Below are positions 8,580 through 19,133 of a stretch of 64,000 nucleotides of DNA, one piece after another. A program made the position numbers and the translations under genes. The notes under the pieces were generated by a model that was given only the letters and a program-made list of their open reading frames with translations, was not told where the DNA came from and ran no database searches. How positions within the stretch are numbered: position 1 is the first letter of the stretch; every line of letters starts with the position of its first letter. Source of the DNA: Chitinolyticbacter albus (GTDB taxonomy: Bacteria; Pseudomonadota; Gammaproteobacteria; Burkholderiales; Chitinibacteraceae). Where the stretch lies: NCBI RefSeq assembly GCF_024437655.1, contig NZ_JANBVF010000009.1, positions 1-64,000 of the forward strand, written 5' to 3'.

Positions 8580-11500
8580 ATGTCCGGCACCCCGCCCATC
8601 ACTCCCGGCCTGATGATCGTCCACGGCAACCGGCTGGAAGCGCTGCGCGCGCTCACGGTGGCCTGGCTGCGCGCCTATCCACTGGCGCCGCTGGAGAACG
8701 AGGTGGTGCTGGTGTTCAGCAACGGCATCGCGCAATGGCTCAAGCTCGCGCTGGCCGAAGACCCGCAAGGCATTGAGGGCGGCTGCGGCATCGCCGCGGC
8801 GCTCGATATCCAGCTGCCATCACGCTTTTTGTGGCAGGCCTATCGCACCGTGTTGGGTGCCGCGGCCGTGCCCGAATCGTCGCCGCTCGACAAGGCACCC
8901 CTCACCTGGCGGCTGATGCGGCTGTTGCCCGCCTTGCTCGATCGTCCCGAATTCGCCGCGCTGGCGCTGTTCCTCGCCGATGACGCCGATCTGCGCCATC
9001 GCCACCAGCTGGCCGAACGGCTGGCCGACCTGTTTGATCAGTACCAGGTCTACCGCGCCGACTGGCTGGCTGGTTGGGCCGAGGGCCGCGACGAGATCAC
9101 CACCCGCGCCGGCATCCGGCCGCTGACGGAGGACGAGCGCTGGCAGGCCGCGCTATGGCGCGCGCTGCTCGCAGACACCGGCGCGAGCGGCAACAGCCGA
9201 GCCGGCGTACACCAGGCCTTCGTGGCCGCACTGGCGGACCATACCCCGCCCCCGCCCGGCCTGCCGCGCCGCGTGGTGGTGTTCGGCCTCTCTTCCCTGC
9301 CCGCGCAGGCGGTCGAGGCACTGGCTGCGCTGTCGCGCCATAGCCAGGTGCTGCTGGCGGTGCACAACCCCTGCCGCTACTACTGGGGCGACATCGTCGA
9401 AGACAAGGCGTTGCTGCGCGCCCGGCATCGCCACGCCGCCAAGCCGGGGTTGCCCGGCGTGCTCAGCGAAGCGCTCGCGCACCAGCACGCCCAACCGCTG
9501 CTGGCCGCCTGGGGCAAGCAGGGGCGCGACTATATCAACCTGCTCGACCAGTTTGACGACACCGCCGCCCACCTGCCGTTGTTCCGCCCGATCTCGAACG
9601 AGCGCATCGATCTCTTTACCGAGCCCGCTACCGGCACGCTGCTTGGCCAGCTGCAGCACGACATCCTGGAATTGCGCCCGCTTGCCGAGACGCGCGCACG
9701 CTGGCCCGCGGTCGATCCTGGGTGTGACGACTCAATCCGCTTCCACATCGCGCACAGCGCGCAACGTGAAGTGGAAATCCTGCACGACCAGCTGCTTGCC
9801 CGCTTTTCCGCCGACCCGACGCTGCGGCCGCGTGACGTGATCGTGATGGTGCCGGACATCAACGCCTACGCGCCGCATATCGCGGCGGTGTTCGGCCAGA
9901 TCGCGGCCAGCGACGCGCGCTACATTCCCTACACCTTGGCCGATCAGGGCCGGCGGGGCCGCGCGCCACCGCTGATCGCGCTCGAACACCTGCTGAGCCT
10001 GCCCGAGCGCCGCTTTACCGCCAGCGAAATCCTCGACCTGCTCGACGTGCCAGCCCTGCGCCAGCGCTTCGGCATCTCCGAGGCCGACCTGCCCACGCTG
10101 CGACGCTGGATAGCCGGCGCCGGCATCCGCTGGGGGCTCGATGCCGAACAGCGGGCCAGCCTTGGCCTGCCCGGCGAGCTGACGCAGAACAGCTGGCTGT
10201 TTGGCCTGGCGCGCATGCTGCTGGGCTACGCGGTTGGCAGCGGCGAGCCGCTGTCGGGCATCGCACCGTATGACGAGATCGCCGGGCTCGACGCGGCGCT
10301 GGTCGGCCCGCTCGCCCGGCTGATCGAACTCTTGGCGCTCAGCCGGGACGAGCTCGCCACGCCTGCGGCGCCGGCGCAGTGGGGCGAGCGGCTGATGGCG
10401 CTGTTGCCGCTGTTTTTTGACGCCAGCAGCGACGAGGATCTCGCGCTGATCACTCAGTTGCAGCAGTTGCTCGACGACTGGCTGGCGCTGTGCGAGGGCG
10501 CGCGCCTGACCGCGCCACTGCCGCTGACGGTGGTACGCGAGGCGTGGCTGGCCGGGCTCGATGCCGGCGGCTTGTCGCAGCGTTTCCTCGCCGGTGCGGT
10601 CAATTGCTGCACGTTGATGCCGATGCGCGCGATTCCGTTCAAGGTGGTGTGCCTGCTCGGCATGAACGATGGCGACTACCCGCGCATCCAGCCACCGCTC
10701 GATTTCGATTTGATGGCGCGCGACTACCGCCCCGGGGATCGTTCGCGGCGCGACGACGATCGCTACCTGCTGCTCGAAGCGCTGCTGTCGGCGCGCGACG
10801 CGCTCTATATCAGCTGGGTGGGCCGCAGCGCGCGCGACAACAGCGAGCGCGCCGCTTCGGTGCTGGTGGGGCAATTGCGCGACCACCTCGCCAGCGGCTG
10901 GACCCATGCCGCAGGGCACGACCTGCTGGCCGCGCTCACCACCGAACACCCGCTGCAGCCGTTCAGCCCACGCTATTTCGACGGCCAGCACGACCTGTTC
11001 AGCTACGCGCACGAATGGCTGGCCGCGCACGAACGCGTGACACTGCCCGCGGCCCAGCCCTTGCCCTCATTCGTTCCCGATGCCGCGCTCAACCTGGAAA
11101 CGCTGCGCCGCTTCCTGCGCGACCCGGTCGCCAGTTTTTTCAGCGATCGCCTCAAGGTGAGCCTCGATCAACGCGACGATGAGCTCGATGATGACGAGCC
11201 GTTCGCGCTCGATGGCCTGGCGCGCCATCAACTGGCCGAAGCGCTGCTGACCGAAGCGCTGGCAGCCGACAATAGCGCCGCCGCGATCGAGCGTACCGCC
11301 AACCGGCTGCAACTCGCCGGCGCGCTGCCGCTGGCGGGCTTTGGCGAGCTGGCACGCGCGGCGCTTACCGATCCGCTGAATGACCAGATCGCGCGCTATC
11401 GCGCGCTGTGCGCACGCTGGCCGGAACCCTTGGCGTCGCCGCTGGCGCTGCAGTTTGCATATGGCGATATCTTGCTCGAAGCCTGGCAGGGCAGCGTACG

Positions 11501-12029
11501 CACCGATCCGGCCGGCGAGCTGGCGCTGCTCTTGCCCATGGCTGGCACGCTGCTGGGCAGTGGCAAACCGCCGCAGCGCAAATGGCACCGGCTGCTCGAC
11601 GCGTGGCTGATCCGGCTGATGGCGAGCGCCTGCGCCACGCCGCTGACCGTCATCGCTGTCGGTGCCGATACCAGCCTGCGCTTAGCTCCACTGTCGCAAG
11701 CCGAGGCCGAGACCATGCTGCAAGGCCTGCTCGATGGCTGGTTGAGCGGCATGCAGCGGCCGCTGCCGGTGGCGTTGCGCACCGCGCTGGCTTGGCTGGA
11801 AACGCGCGACAAGAGCCCGGAAGCCGCGCACGACAAGGCGCAACTCGCCTTCGAGGGTAACGAGCGCAGCATCGGTGAGGTGACGCAAAGTGCCGCCCTC
11901 GCCCGCCAGTACCCGGATTACGCCACGCTCAGCGCCGACGGCGAGTTCGAGCGCTGGGCCGAGGCGCTGTACCAGCCGCTGCTCGATCATCCGCCGCAGG
12001 TGGAATCGCCCTCGCAGGTGCAGCCATGA
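8580..12029 (+). CDS. recC: Exodeoxyribonuclease V gamma subunit
   Basis: 1149 residues, close to the usual RecC length. It is the Chi-recognising, helicase-like but inactive subunit of RecBCD. It begins MIVHGNRLEALRALTVAWLRAYPLAPLENEVVLVFSNGIAQWLKLALA, the classic RecC start after a short leader, and keeps the conserved CGIAAALDIQLPSRFLWQAYR, FSAHP-like VFGLSSLPAQAVEALAAL and VVCLLGMNDGDYPR segments. The stop overlaps the recB start by four bases (ATGA). The order recC-recB-recD resembles E. coli, but there is no ptrA between recC and recB. Confidence 0.96.
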   Translation: MSGTPPITPGLMIVHGNRLEALRALTVAWLRAYPLAPLENEVVLVFSNGIAQWLKLALAEDPQGIEGGCGIAAALDIQLPSRFLWQAYRTVLGAAAVPESSPLDKAPLTWRLMRLLPALLDRPEFAALALFLADDADLRHRHQLAERLADLFDQYQVYRADWLAGWAEGRDEITTRAGIRPLTEDERWQAALWRALLADTGASGNSRAGVHQAFVAALADHTPPPPGLPRRVVVFGLSSLPAQAVEALAALSRHSQVLLAVHNPCRYYWGDIVEDKALLRARHRHAAKPGLPGVLSEALAHQHAQPLLAAWGKQGRDYINLLDQFDDTAAHLPLFRPISNERIDLFTEPATGTLLGQLQHDILELRPLAETRARWPAVDPGCDDSIRFHIAHSAQREVEILHDQLLARFSADPTLRPRDVIVMVPDINAYAPHIAAVFGQIAASDARYIPYTLADQGRRGRAPPLIALEHLLSLPERRFTASEILDLLDVPALRQRFGISEADLPTLRRWIAGAGIRWGLDAEQRASLGLPGELTQNSWLFGLARMLLGYAVGSGEPLSGIAPYDEIAGLDAALVGPLARLIELLALSRDELATPAAPAQWGERLMALLPLFFDASSDEDLALITQLQQLLDDWLALCEGARLTAPLPLTVVREAWLAGLDAGGLSQRFLAGAVNCCTLMPMRAIPFKVVCLLGMNDGDYPRIQPPLDFDLMARDYRPGDRSRRDDDRYLLLEALLSARDALYISWVGRSARDNSERAASVLVGQLRDHLASGWTHAAGHDLLAALTTEHPLQPFSPRYFDGQHDLFSYAHEWLAAHERVTLPAAQPLPSFVPDAALNLETLRRFLRDPVASFFSDRLKVSLDQRDDELDDDEPFALDGLARHQLAEALLTEALAADNSAAAIERTANRLQLAGALPLAGFGELARAALTDPLNDQIARYRALCARWPEPLASPLALQFAYGDILLEAWQGSVRTDPAGELALLLPMAGTLLGSGKPPQRKWHRLLDAWLIRLMASACATPLTVIAVGADTSLRLAPLSQAEAETMLQGLLDGWLSGMQRPLPVALRTALAWLETRDKSPEAAHDKAQLAFEGNERSIGEVTQSAALARQYPDYATLSADGEFERWAEALYQPLLDHPPQVESPSQVQP

Positions 12030-15000
12030 GCCGGCCGCTCGCGCTCACCCTGCCGCTGTCGGGCAGCCGGCTGATCGAGGCCAGCGCCGGCACCGGCAAG
12101 ACCTACACCATTTCGGCGCTCTACCTGCGGCTGGTGCTGGGCCACGGCGGCGAGCACGCATTCGGACGGGCGCTGCTGCCGCCCGACATCCTGGTCGTCA
12201 CCTTCACCGAAGCGGCGACGCAAGAGCTGCGCGACCGCATCCGCACACGCCTGGTGGAGGCCGCGCACGTATTCCGCAGCGAAACCGAGCCGGACCCGCT
12301 GCTGGAACAGCTGCGCAGCGATTACCCGGAACACGCGTGGCCGCAATGCGCGCGCCAGCTCGATATCGCTGCGCAATGGATGGACGAAGCCGCTGTCTCC
12401 ACCATCCATGGCTGGTGCCAGCGCATGCTGCGCGAGCACGCCTTCGACAGCGGCAGCCTGTTCGAGCAGACGCTGCAGACCGACCAGCGCGTGCTGCAGG
12501 CCGAGGTGGTGCGCGACTACTGGCGCACGCACTGCTACCCGCTCACCGGCGGGCCGCTCAACTGGGTGGCCGAGCACTGGCGCGATCCCGATACCCTGGC
12601 CGGGCAGCTCGTCGCCGGCACGGATGCCGTGGCCGCCAATCCCGATCAGCCGCTGTCGGTGTTGCTGGGCGCACCACTGGCGCAACGCGCCGACACACTG
12701 ACGACCTTGAAAGCACCGTGGCCGGCATGGTGCGACGAGCTGCAACAGCAGCTCGAAGCCGCCTACGAAAACAAGCAGTTCGATCGACAAAAACTGAATC
12801 AGAAGCGACTGAAGGACTGGTTTGACGACCTTCGAGACTGGGCCGCCGACGACTCCGTGTCCTTCCCCTTGAGTGACGCCGCCTACAACAGGCTCAGCCC
12901 CCAGGGCTTGAGCGAGATCTGGAAAGCAGGAAGTCCACCCAACCACCCGGCGCTGGACGTGCTGGCTGCGCTTCCCGCTGCGCTCGCCACCCTGCCCGAT
13001 CCGGCCTCCGATGCGTTGCTGCATGCGTCCGCCTGGGTGTCCGCTCGGCTGGAGCGCGAAAAGCTGCGCCGTGCCGAGATGGGCTTTGACGACATGCTGA
13101 CGCGGCTCGACGCCGCGCTGCAGCGCAATCCGCAGCTCGCGGCTGTGATTCGCCGCCAGTTCCCGGTGGCGCTGATCGACGAGTTCCAGGATACCGATCC
13201 GCTGCAGTACCGCATCTTCGATACCGTCTATCGCGTAGTCGAGAACCGGCCGGACACCGCGCTGCTGCTGATCGGCGATCCCAAGCAGGCCATCTACGGC
13301 TTTCGCGGTGCCGACATCCACACCTATCTGGCCGCGCGCGCCGCAACCGCCGGCCGGCATGCGAGCCTCGGCACCAATTTCCGCTCCAGCCATGCCATGG
13401 TCGCGGCGGTGAACCGGGTATTCGCCAGCGCAGAGGCCCATCCGCGCGGCGCCTTCTTGTTCCAGCGAGGGGGTGACAACCCGTTGCCTTTCGTGCCGGT
13501 CGCAGCGCAGGGCCGTCCGGAGCGCTGGACCATCGCCGGCAAACCCGCGCCGGCGTTGACGCTGTGGCAGCTCGACAGTGAAGCCCCACTCGCCGGGGAG
13601 CGCTACACGGCACTATATGCCGACACCTGCGCCAGCGAGATCGTGCGGCTGCTGCAGCTCGCTCAGCACGACAAGGCGGGCTTCGCGCGCAACGGCAAGC
13701 CCACGCCGCTGCAAGCGGCCGATATCGCCGTGCTGGTGCGCAACGGCCGTGAGGCATCGGCGATTCGCGGTGCGCTGGCCGCGCGCGGCGTGAAGAGCGT
13801 CTACCTCTCGGACAAGGACAGCGTGTACGCGAGCCAGGAGGCGCGCGATCTGCTGCTGCTGCTGCGCGCCTGCGCCGAGCCGGGCCAGGATCGCGCGCTG
13901 CGCGCTGCGCTGGCCTGCCGCACGCTGGCGCTGCCGCTATCCGACCTCGCTCGCCTCAACGACGACGAGCGCCATTGGGAAGCGCGGGTGCTGCAGTTCC
14001 GCGACTACCACGCGCGCTGGCAATCCGCGGGCGTGCTCGCCATGCTACGCAGCCTGATGGGCGAGTTTGCGCTGCCACAGCGGCTGCGCGAGCGCGCCGA
14101 TGGCGAGCGGGCGCTGACCAATCTGTTGCACCTGTCCGAGCTGCTGCAACAGGCGGCCGCGGCGCTCGATGGCGAGCTCGCGCTGGTTCGCCATCTGGCC
14201 GACTGCATCGCGGGCGGCAGCGACGCAGCGGACGAACAGGTATTGCGGCTGGAAAGCGACGAAGGCCTGCTGCGCGTGATCACCGTGCACAAGTCCAAGG
14301 GGCTGGAATACCCGCTGGTGTTCCTGCCCTTCGCCTGCACCTTCCGTCCGGAGGAAGGCAAAAGGCCGTTGTATGCGCGCGAAGCCGGCCGACGCGTGCT
14401 GCGGCTCAAGCCCACGCCGCAGGAAATCGACGCCGCCGACGACGAGCGCCTGGCGGAGGATCTGCGGCTGATGTACGTGGCGCTCACCCGCGCGCGGCAT
14501 GGCTGCTGGCTGGGGCTGGCCGACATCAAGCGCGGCAACAACAAGGCATCGCAATTGCACCGCTCGGCCATCGGCTACCTGCTCACCGGCGGCGCGGCGC
14601 TGGCCGACACTGGGGAATTGGCCGCGCAGCTGGCGCGCTGGGATGAGCCCGGCGTGATCGCGATCGAGCCCGCCCCCCAGTCGGACCGCACTCCCCTGCA
14701 GATGGCGCTCACCTTCACCCCCGCGCTGACCGCAAAGCAACCAGCGCGGCGCGCGCGCGAACACTGGTGGATTGCCAGCTACTCCGCCTTGCGCCTGGCC
14801 GATGCGTTGCCCGATGACGAGCACGCGCCGCCTGAGCCGGCCGACGCGCTCAGCGCACGGCTGGGCGAGGATGGCCGCCATGCCCACGGCAGCGCGCAGC
14901 CGGCGGAGGATAGCCGCTTGCACCGCTTCGCCCGCGGCCCCGGCCCCGGCAGCTTTCTGCACGGCCTGCTCGAATGGGCCGGCCGCGAGGGCTTTGCCCG

Positions 15001-15631
15001 CATCGCCCAGCAACCCGCGCTGGCGCGCGATCTGATCGCCCGCCGCGCCGCACCGCGCGGCTGGCAGGCCTGGATAGACCCGCTGAACCAGGCATTGTCC
15101 AGCTGGCTGACGCTGCCGCTGTTGGCCGACGGCACGGCGCTTTCAGGACTGCGGTGCTATCAGGTCGAGCTGGAGTTCTGGTTTGCCGCGCACGCAGTCG
15201 ACGTCACCCGGCTCGATGCCCTCGTCAGCGCGCATACCGAGGATGGCGCCCCCCGGCCGCGCTGCGGCGCCCAGCAACTCAATGGCATGTTCAAGGGCTT
15301 TATCGACCTTACGTTCGAGCACGGCGGGCGCTATTACGTGGCCGACTACAAATCCAACTGGCTGGGTGAGCACGACGATGCCTATAGCGCAGAGGCGATG
15401 CAGAGCGCCATGCTGGAGCACCGGTACGATCTGCAGTACACGCTGTACGCGCTGGCGCTGCACCGCCAGCTGCGCGCCCGGCTATCCGATTACGATTACG
15501 AACGCCATTTCGGCGGCGTCGTCTATCTGTTCCTGCGCGGCCAGCATGCCGATGGCCACGGCATCCACCGCGCCCGCCCAAGCCGGGAACTGATCGATGC
15601 GCTCGACGCGCTATTCCGGGGGCAATCATGA
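12026..15631 (+). CDS. recB: Exodeoxyribonuclease V beta subunit
   Basis: 1201 residues: an SF1A 3'-5' helicase joined to a C-terminal nuclease. Walker A EASAGTGKTYTI has K25; the DEFQDTDP Walker B is at about 385; GDPKQAIYGFRGADIHTYL follows; motif VI-like LRLMYVALTRARHGC is at about 810-825. The nuclease domain has FIDLTFEHGGRYYVADYKSNWLG with catalytic D and K near 1106-1108 and a downstream QYTLYALALHR. It unwinds and degrades double-strand ends and loads RecA after Chi. It overlaps recC and recD by four bases each, so the three are translationally coupled. Confidence 0.97.
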   Translation: MSRPLALTLPLSGSRLIEASAGTGKTYTISALYLRLVLGHGGEHAFGRALLPPDILVVTFTEAATQELRDRIRTRLVEAAHVFRSETEPDPLLEQLRSDYPEHAWPQCARQLDIAAQWMDEAAVSTIHGWCQRMLREHAFDSGSLFEQTLQTDQRVLQAEVVRDYWRTHCYPLTGGPLNWVAEHWRDPDTLAGQLVAGTDAVAANPDQPLSVLLGAPLAQRADTLTTLKAPWPAWCDELQQQLEAAYENKQFDRQKLNQKRLKDWFDDLRDWAADDSVSFPLSDAAYNRLSPQGLSEIWKAGSPPNHPALDVLAALPAALATLPDPASDALLHASAWVSARLEREKLRRAEMGFDDMLTRLDAALQRNPQLAAVIRRQFPVALIDEFQDTDPLQYRIFDTVYRVVENRPDTALLLIGDPKQAIYGFRGADIHTYLAARAATAGRHASLGTNFRSSHAMVAAVNRVFASAEAHPRGAFLFQRGGDNPLPFVPVAAQGRPERWTIAGKPAPALTLWQLDSEAPLAGERYTALYADTCASEIVRLLQLAQHDKAGFARNGKPTPLQAADIAVLVRNGREASAIRGALAARGVKSVYLSDKDSVYASQEARDLLLLLRACAEPGQDRALRAALACRTLALPLSDLARLNDDERHWEARVLQFRDYHARWQSAGVLAMLRSLMGEFALPQRLRERADGERALTNLLHLSELLQQAAAALDGELALVRHLADCIAGGSDAADEQVLRLESDEGLLRVITVHKSKGLEYPLVFLPFACTFRPEEGKRPLYAREAGRRVLRLKPTPQEIDAADDERLAEDLRLMYVALTRARHGCWLGLADIKRGNNKASQLHRSAIGYLLTGGAALADTGELAAQLARWDEPGVIAIEPAPQSDRTPLQMALTFTPALTAKQPARRAREHWWIASYSALRLADALPDDEHAPPEPADALSARLGEDGRHAHGSAQPAEDSRLHRFARGPGPGSFLHGLLEWAGREGFARIAQQPALARDLIARRAAPRGWQAWIDPLNQALSSWLTLPLLADGTALSGLRCYQVELEFWFAAHAVDVTRLDALVSAHTEDGAPRPRCGAQQLNGMFKGFIDLTFEHGGRYYVADYKSNWLGEHDDAYSAEAMQSAMLEHRYDLQYTLYALALHRQLRARLSDYDYERHFGGVVYLFLRGQHADGHGIHRARPSRELIDALDALFRGQS

Positions 15632-17661
15632 GCCGGCTTGCCGACAAGCTGAATGCGCCGCAGGCGCCGCTGCCGCAACCCTTCATGCCACTCGACGATG
15701 CCGCCCACCTCGCCCGGCTGCTGGATGCCTGGGTCGAGCGCGGCTGGCTGCGCGCGCTCGATGCCGCGCTGGTCGGGCAGTGCGCAACCCTTGCCCCCGA
15801 TGCGCCGGCGCTGGTGCTGCTGGCCGTGGCCCTCACCAGCCACCAGCTCGGCCATGGTCATGCCTGCCTCGACCTTGCGCAGGCGCTGGCGAGCCCGGAC
15901 GACACGCTCTCGCTGCCGCCCGATGGCGAGGAAGACACACCCACGCTGCGACCGTCGCAACTGCTCGCGCCGGTGGCACTGGCGCAATGGCGCGCGCTGC
16001 TCGCCGGCTGCACCCTGGTCGACGCCGCCGGCCCCGGCGAGCGGCCCTTGGTGCTGGCAGGCGAACGCCTCTACCTGCGCCGCTACTGGCAATACGAGCA
16101 CCAGGTCGCCCAGGCGCTGCGGCAGCGGCTGGCGCAGGCTACCTGCGTGCCGGACGACCTCGCCGCGCGCTTGGAACGGCTGTTTCCCGATCAGCCCATC
16201 CGGCCGGACTGGCAGATGCTGGCCTGCGCGCTGGCGGTGCGCGGCCATTTCACGTTGATCACCGGCGGGCCCGGCACCGGCAAGACGACCACCGTGGTGC
16301 GGCTGCTGGCGCTGCTGCAGGGCAAGGCGGTCGACGACGGCGCGCCGTTGCGCATCCGCCTCGCCGCGCCCACCGGCAAAGCCGCGGCGCGGCTGTCGGC
16401 ATCGATCGCCGCACAGGTGAGCGCGCTGGCGGTGGATGAGGCCGTGCGCGCGGCCATCCCCACCCAGGTGGGCACCGTGCACAAGCTACTGGGCAGCCGG
16501 CCCGACACCCGCCGTTTCCGCCACCACGCCGGCAATCCGCTGCCGCTCGACGTGCTGGTGGTCGACGAAGCGTCGATGATCGACCTGGAAACGATGGCGT
16601 GCGTGCTCGCCGCCCTGCCCGCTCACGCCCGGCTGGTGCTCTTGGGCGACAAGGACCAGCTCGCCTCGGTCGAGGCCGGCGCGGTGCTCGGCGAGCTGTG
16701 TCGTGATGCCGAGGCGGGGCACTACAGCGCAGCGACGCAAGCGTGGCTGGAACAGTTCGCCGGTGCTCCCTTGGCGGATTTGACTGCCGGCGATGCAGAG
16801 CGCCACCCGCTGGCGCAGCAGACCGCCATGCTGCGCCACTCGCGGCGCTTCGGCGCCGACAGCGGCATCGGCGCGCTGGCACGGCTCGTCAACACACAGC
16901 AGGCCGCCCAGGCTCGCCGCCTGCTGCAGGCGCCGCCGGCCGACCTTGGCCTGTTGACGCTGGGCTACGGCGATACCGAGTCGCTGATCGCACTGGCGAT
17001 CAACGGGCGCGGACCTGCCGCAGGCTACCGCCACTACCTGGCGCTGCTGCAACAGCAGCGGCCGCAAACCAGCGAGCTGGCAGCCCACTTGGCCTGGGCA
17101 CAAACGGTGCTGCAGGCCTTCGACGCCTTCCGCCTGCTGTGCGCGGTCCGGCGCGGCCGCTGGGGCGTGGACACGCTCAACCAAGAGATCGCGCAGGCAC
17201 TGCACGCCGCCGCGCTGTTGCCGGCGTTTGATGGCTGGTATGAGGGCCGTCCGGTGATGGTGACGCGCAACGACTACGGCCTGGGCTTGATGAATGGCGA
17301 CATCGGCATCGCGCTCAAGCTGCCCCATGAAACCGGCGCGCTGCAACTACGCGTCGCCTTCGCCCGCAACGACGGCTCGGGCGAATTGCACCTGGTGCTG
17401 CCCAGTCGCCTCACCGACATCGAAACGGTGTTCGCGATGACGGTCCACAAATCGCAGGGCTCGGAATTCGCCCACACCGCGCTGGTGCTGCCGGCCACCG
17501 CCAGCCCCATCGTTACCAAGGAGCTGGTCTACACCGGCATCACCCGTGCCAGCCGCGATTTCACGCTGATCGAGGCAAGGGCCGGCGTGCTGGAGGAAGC
17601 GATCGCGCGGCGGGTGCAGCGCGCCAGCGGCTTGCTGGAGCAGATCGCGCCAACGGCGTAG
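15628..17661 (+). CDS. recD: Exodeoxyribonuclease V alpha subunit
   Basis: 677 residues, the 5'-3' SF1B helicase of RecBCD. Walker A GGPGTGKTTT is at about 213-222, Walker B VVDEASMIDL at about 312-321, LLGDKDQLASVEAGAVLGEL follows, and the C-terminal UvrD-like fold carries AMTVHKSQGSEF at about 602 and LVYTGITRASRDFTLIEA. The N-terminal 170 residues are the RecD-specific alpha domain that contacts RecC. ATGA overlap with recB. No obvious terminator follows. Confidence 0.97.
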   Translation: MSRLADKLNAPQAPLPQPFMPLDDAAHLARLLDAWVERGWLRALDAALVGQCATLAPDAPALVLLAVALTSHQLGHGHACLDLAQALASPDDTLSLPPDGEEDTPTLRPSQLLAPVALAQWRALLAGCTLVDAAGPGERPLVLAGERLYLRRYWQYEHQVAQALRQRLAQATCVPDDLAARLERLFPDQPIRPDWQMLACALAVRGHFTLITGGPGTGKTTTVVRLLALLQGKAVDDGAPLRIRLAAPTGKAAARLSASIAAQVSALAVDEAVRAAIPTQVGTVHKLLGSRPDTRRFRHHAGNPLPLDVLVVDEASMIDLETMACVLAALPAHARLVLLGDKDQLASVEAGAVLGELCRDAEAGHYSAATQAWLEQFAGAPLADLTAGDAERHPLAQQTAMLRHSRRFGADSGIGALARLVNTQQAAQARRLLQAPPADLGLLTLGYGDTESLIALAINGRGPAAGYRHYLALLQQQRPQTSELAAHLAWAQTVLQAFDAFRLLCAVRRGRWGVDTLNQEIAQALHAAALLPAFDGWYEGRPVMVTRNDYGLGLMNGDIGIALKLPHETGALQLRVAFARNDGSGELHLVLPSRLTDIETVFAMTVHKSQGSEFAHTALVLPATASPIVTKELVYTGITRASRDFTLIEARAGVLEEAIARRVQRASGLLEQIAPTA

Positions 17662-18002
17662 GTCTCGGTGCCTGCAACGTGGCAAGCTCTGCGTGGCCCC
17701 TCCCTTTCGGCCTGCAGCACGGCCAGGGCCATTTCTGCAATGCCGTATCGTTCGCCGCTGGCCAGCTGCAGCGAGTGGGTAGCATCTTCACAACACCCGC
17801 CTACAGTAGCCGGCGCCGGGCCTACGCCGGCAACAGCGCGGCTAGGCCGCACCCGGAGGTGCCGCATAACAGGACGTGCAAACGCTATTCAAGATTGACC
17901 CGCTCGCTGACTTGCACTGACCACGACGCAGCTGGTGATTCCCCGGTCGCCTGCTCTACAGACTGGATTCAACTAATCGAATGCGTGCACCCTGAGGTTG
18001 TA
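17662..18002. other. Gene-free stretch after recD
   Basis: 341 bases without a convincing coding frame. Its recD-proximal half has host-like composition; the distal half becomes more A+T-rich, marking the edge of the foreign-looking gene that follows. I see no tRNA, repeat or clear terminator. Confidence 0.4.
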
Positions 18003-18875
18003 CTAGTTGGAAATGGCTGCCGAGGTTACTAGATCAACAAACATCGACGATAGGATATGGTCGCTGGCCACTAAGCACCCGAACGATTGAAAGTCAGGAC
18101 AATAAAAGTACTCACCACCGACAGCCACATCAGCGTGGTTGCAGGGCCCGTCATAATTCGCGATTCGCGCCATAACCGCTGAATTGTTTGCGTCTCGCAT
18201 GTCGAGATGAAACTTAAGCGTCAATTCGTTCTGGTCGGCCACAAGAAATGCCCGCACTTGTCCCAAATCCGAACCCAGGCACGCGGCGACTCGTCCGACC
18301 TCCAAGATCGCCACAGATTTCGACCGCCAGCGTGTGACCTCCTTATACGCCCGTTCGCGAATGGCGGTTCCATACACCACTGCGCGGCCATGAGCCAAAA
18401 TCTCCCAAAGTGGCTCTGCATCGGGGTATGGTTTGCCTGACCAATAATCAGTGATCCATTCTGTTGCGACTAGTTGGTCGTTTGTATCCTTGGGAGCGTA
18501 GGTAATCCAGTTCGAATCCAACCGCGCGACCTGCGCAGTTTCAAGGAGTTCGAGTTCGGCGAGGTACTCGTCTTCGAAATAGTGGCCGCCCCAGCCTGCG
18601 CCTGGGACACGGCGTGCTTGAGCTTCATCCTCAAAAAAGTACATTGCACTCAATCTAGAAGGAAGGTGCGGGCAGATTCCCTGTCGTACGAGTTCTATCT
18701 GCAGCTCGTTGTGAATTCGAGAAACGTCGCGATCAAGAAGCATCTGAGCGACCATCATCGAAACAGCGCACGAGTTTGGGGGAGTTTCGGCATATGCCGA
18801 TACCAGAACTCCTCTGTAGACGGCCCATGCGACTGCAGGGTGGCTAACGTCCAGATACGCAAAGACAGTGGTCAT
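18003..18875 (-). CDS. Hypothetical protein, A+T-rich orphan
   Basis: 290 residues, not confidently recognised. The start at 18875 is supported by AAGGAG five bases upstream. The middle carries LSRLSAMYFFEDEAQARR...GHYFEDEYLAELELLETAQVARLDSNWI and ITDYWSGKPYP, a pattern that recalls the DUF2441/ADP-ribosyltransferase-like families ('R..A.YFFE..E.A', then 'YW.G'); this is only a resemblance. The last 90 residues (LTLKFHLDMRDANNSAV...GGEYFYCPDFQSFGCLVASDHI) form a separate unknown part. No signal peptide or membrane segment. Base composition and codon use are more A+T-rich than recBCD next door, which suggests horizontal gain. Confidence 0.7.
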   Translation of the reverse strand: MTTVFAYLDVSHPAVAWAVYRGVLVSAYAETPPNSCAVSMMVAQMLLDRDVSRIHNELQIELVRQGICPHLPSRLSAMYFFEDEAQARRVPGAGWGGHYFEDEYLAELELLETAQVARLDSNWITYAPKDTNDQLVATEWITDYWSGKPYPDAEPLWEILAHGRAVVYGTAIRERAYKEVTRWRSKSVAILEVGRVAACLGSDLGQVRAFLVADQNELTLKFHLDMRDANNSAVMARIANYDGPCNHADVAVGGEYFYCPDFQSFGCLVASDHILSSMFVDLVTSAAISN

Positions 18876-19020
18876 AGGCACTCCTTCAGGAATCACCTGC
18901 CGAAGTTTACTGACTATCAAGTTTGCGGCCGCGTTTAAAAATCGACCAATTGCGGTCGGCCGTTACCCCGCCCTACCGATTTCGGGGATGCGATCCATGC
19001 TTCGGCGTTCCAGTGAAACC

Positions 19021-19040
19021 CTCGCGATAAGGATCGCGAG
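19021..19040. repeat. Perfect 8-bp hairpin
   Basis: CTCGCGAT-AAGG-ATCGCGAG forms a perfect stem-loop between the orphan gene and the LysR gene. There is no T-run, so it is not a standard terminator; it may be a small palindromic repeat. Confidence 0.45.
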
Positions 19041-19133
19041 TGCGAAGCAGCGGTAAGTCGGCCGTAACATCGATCAACAGCTCCGGCACCGGGATGGTCC
19101 TAGTCGATGCACAACCGCAGCTGCCCTAGGCCT

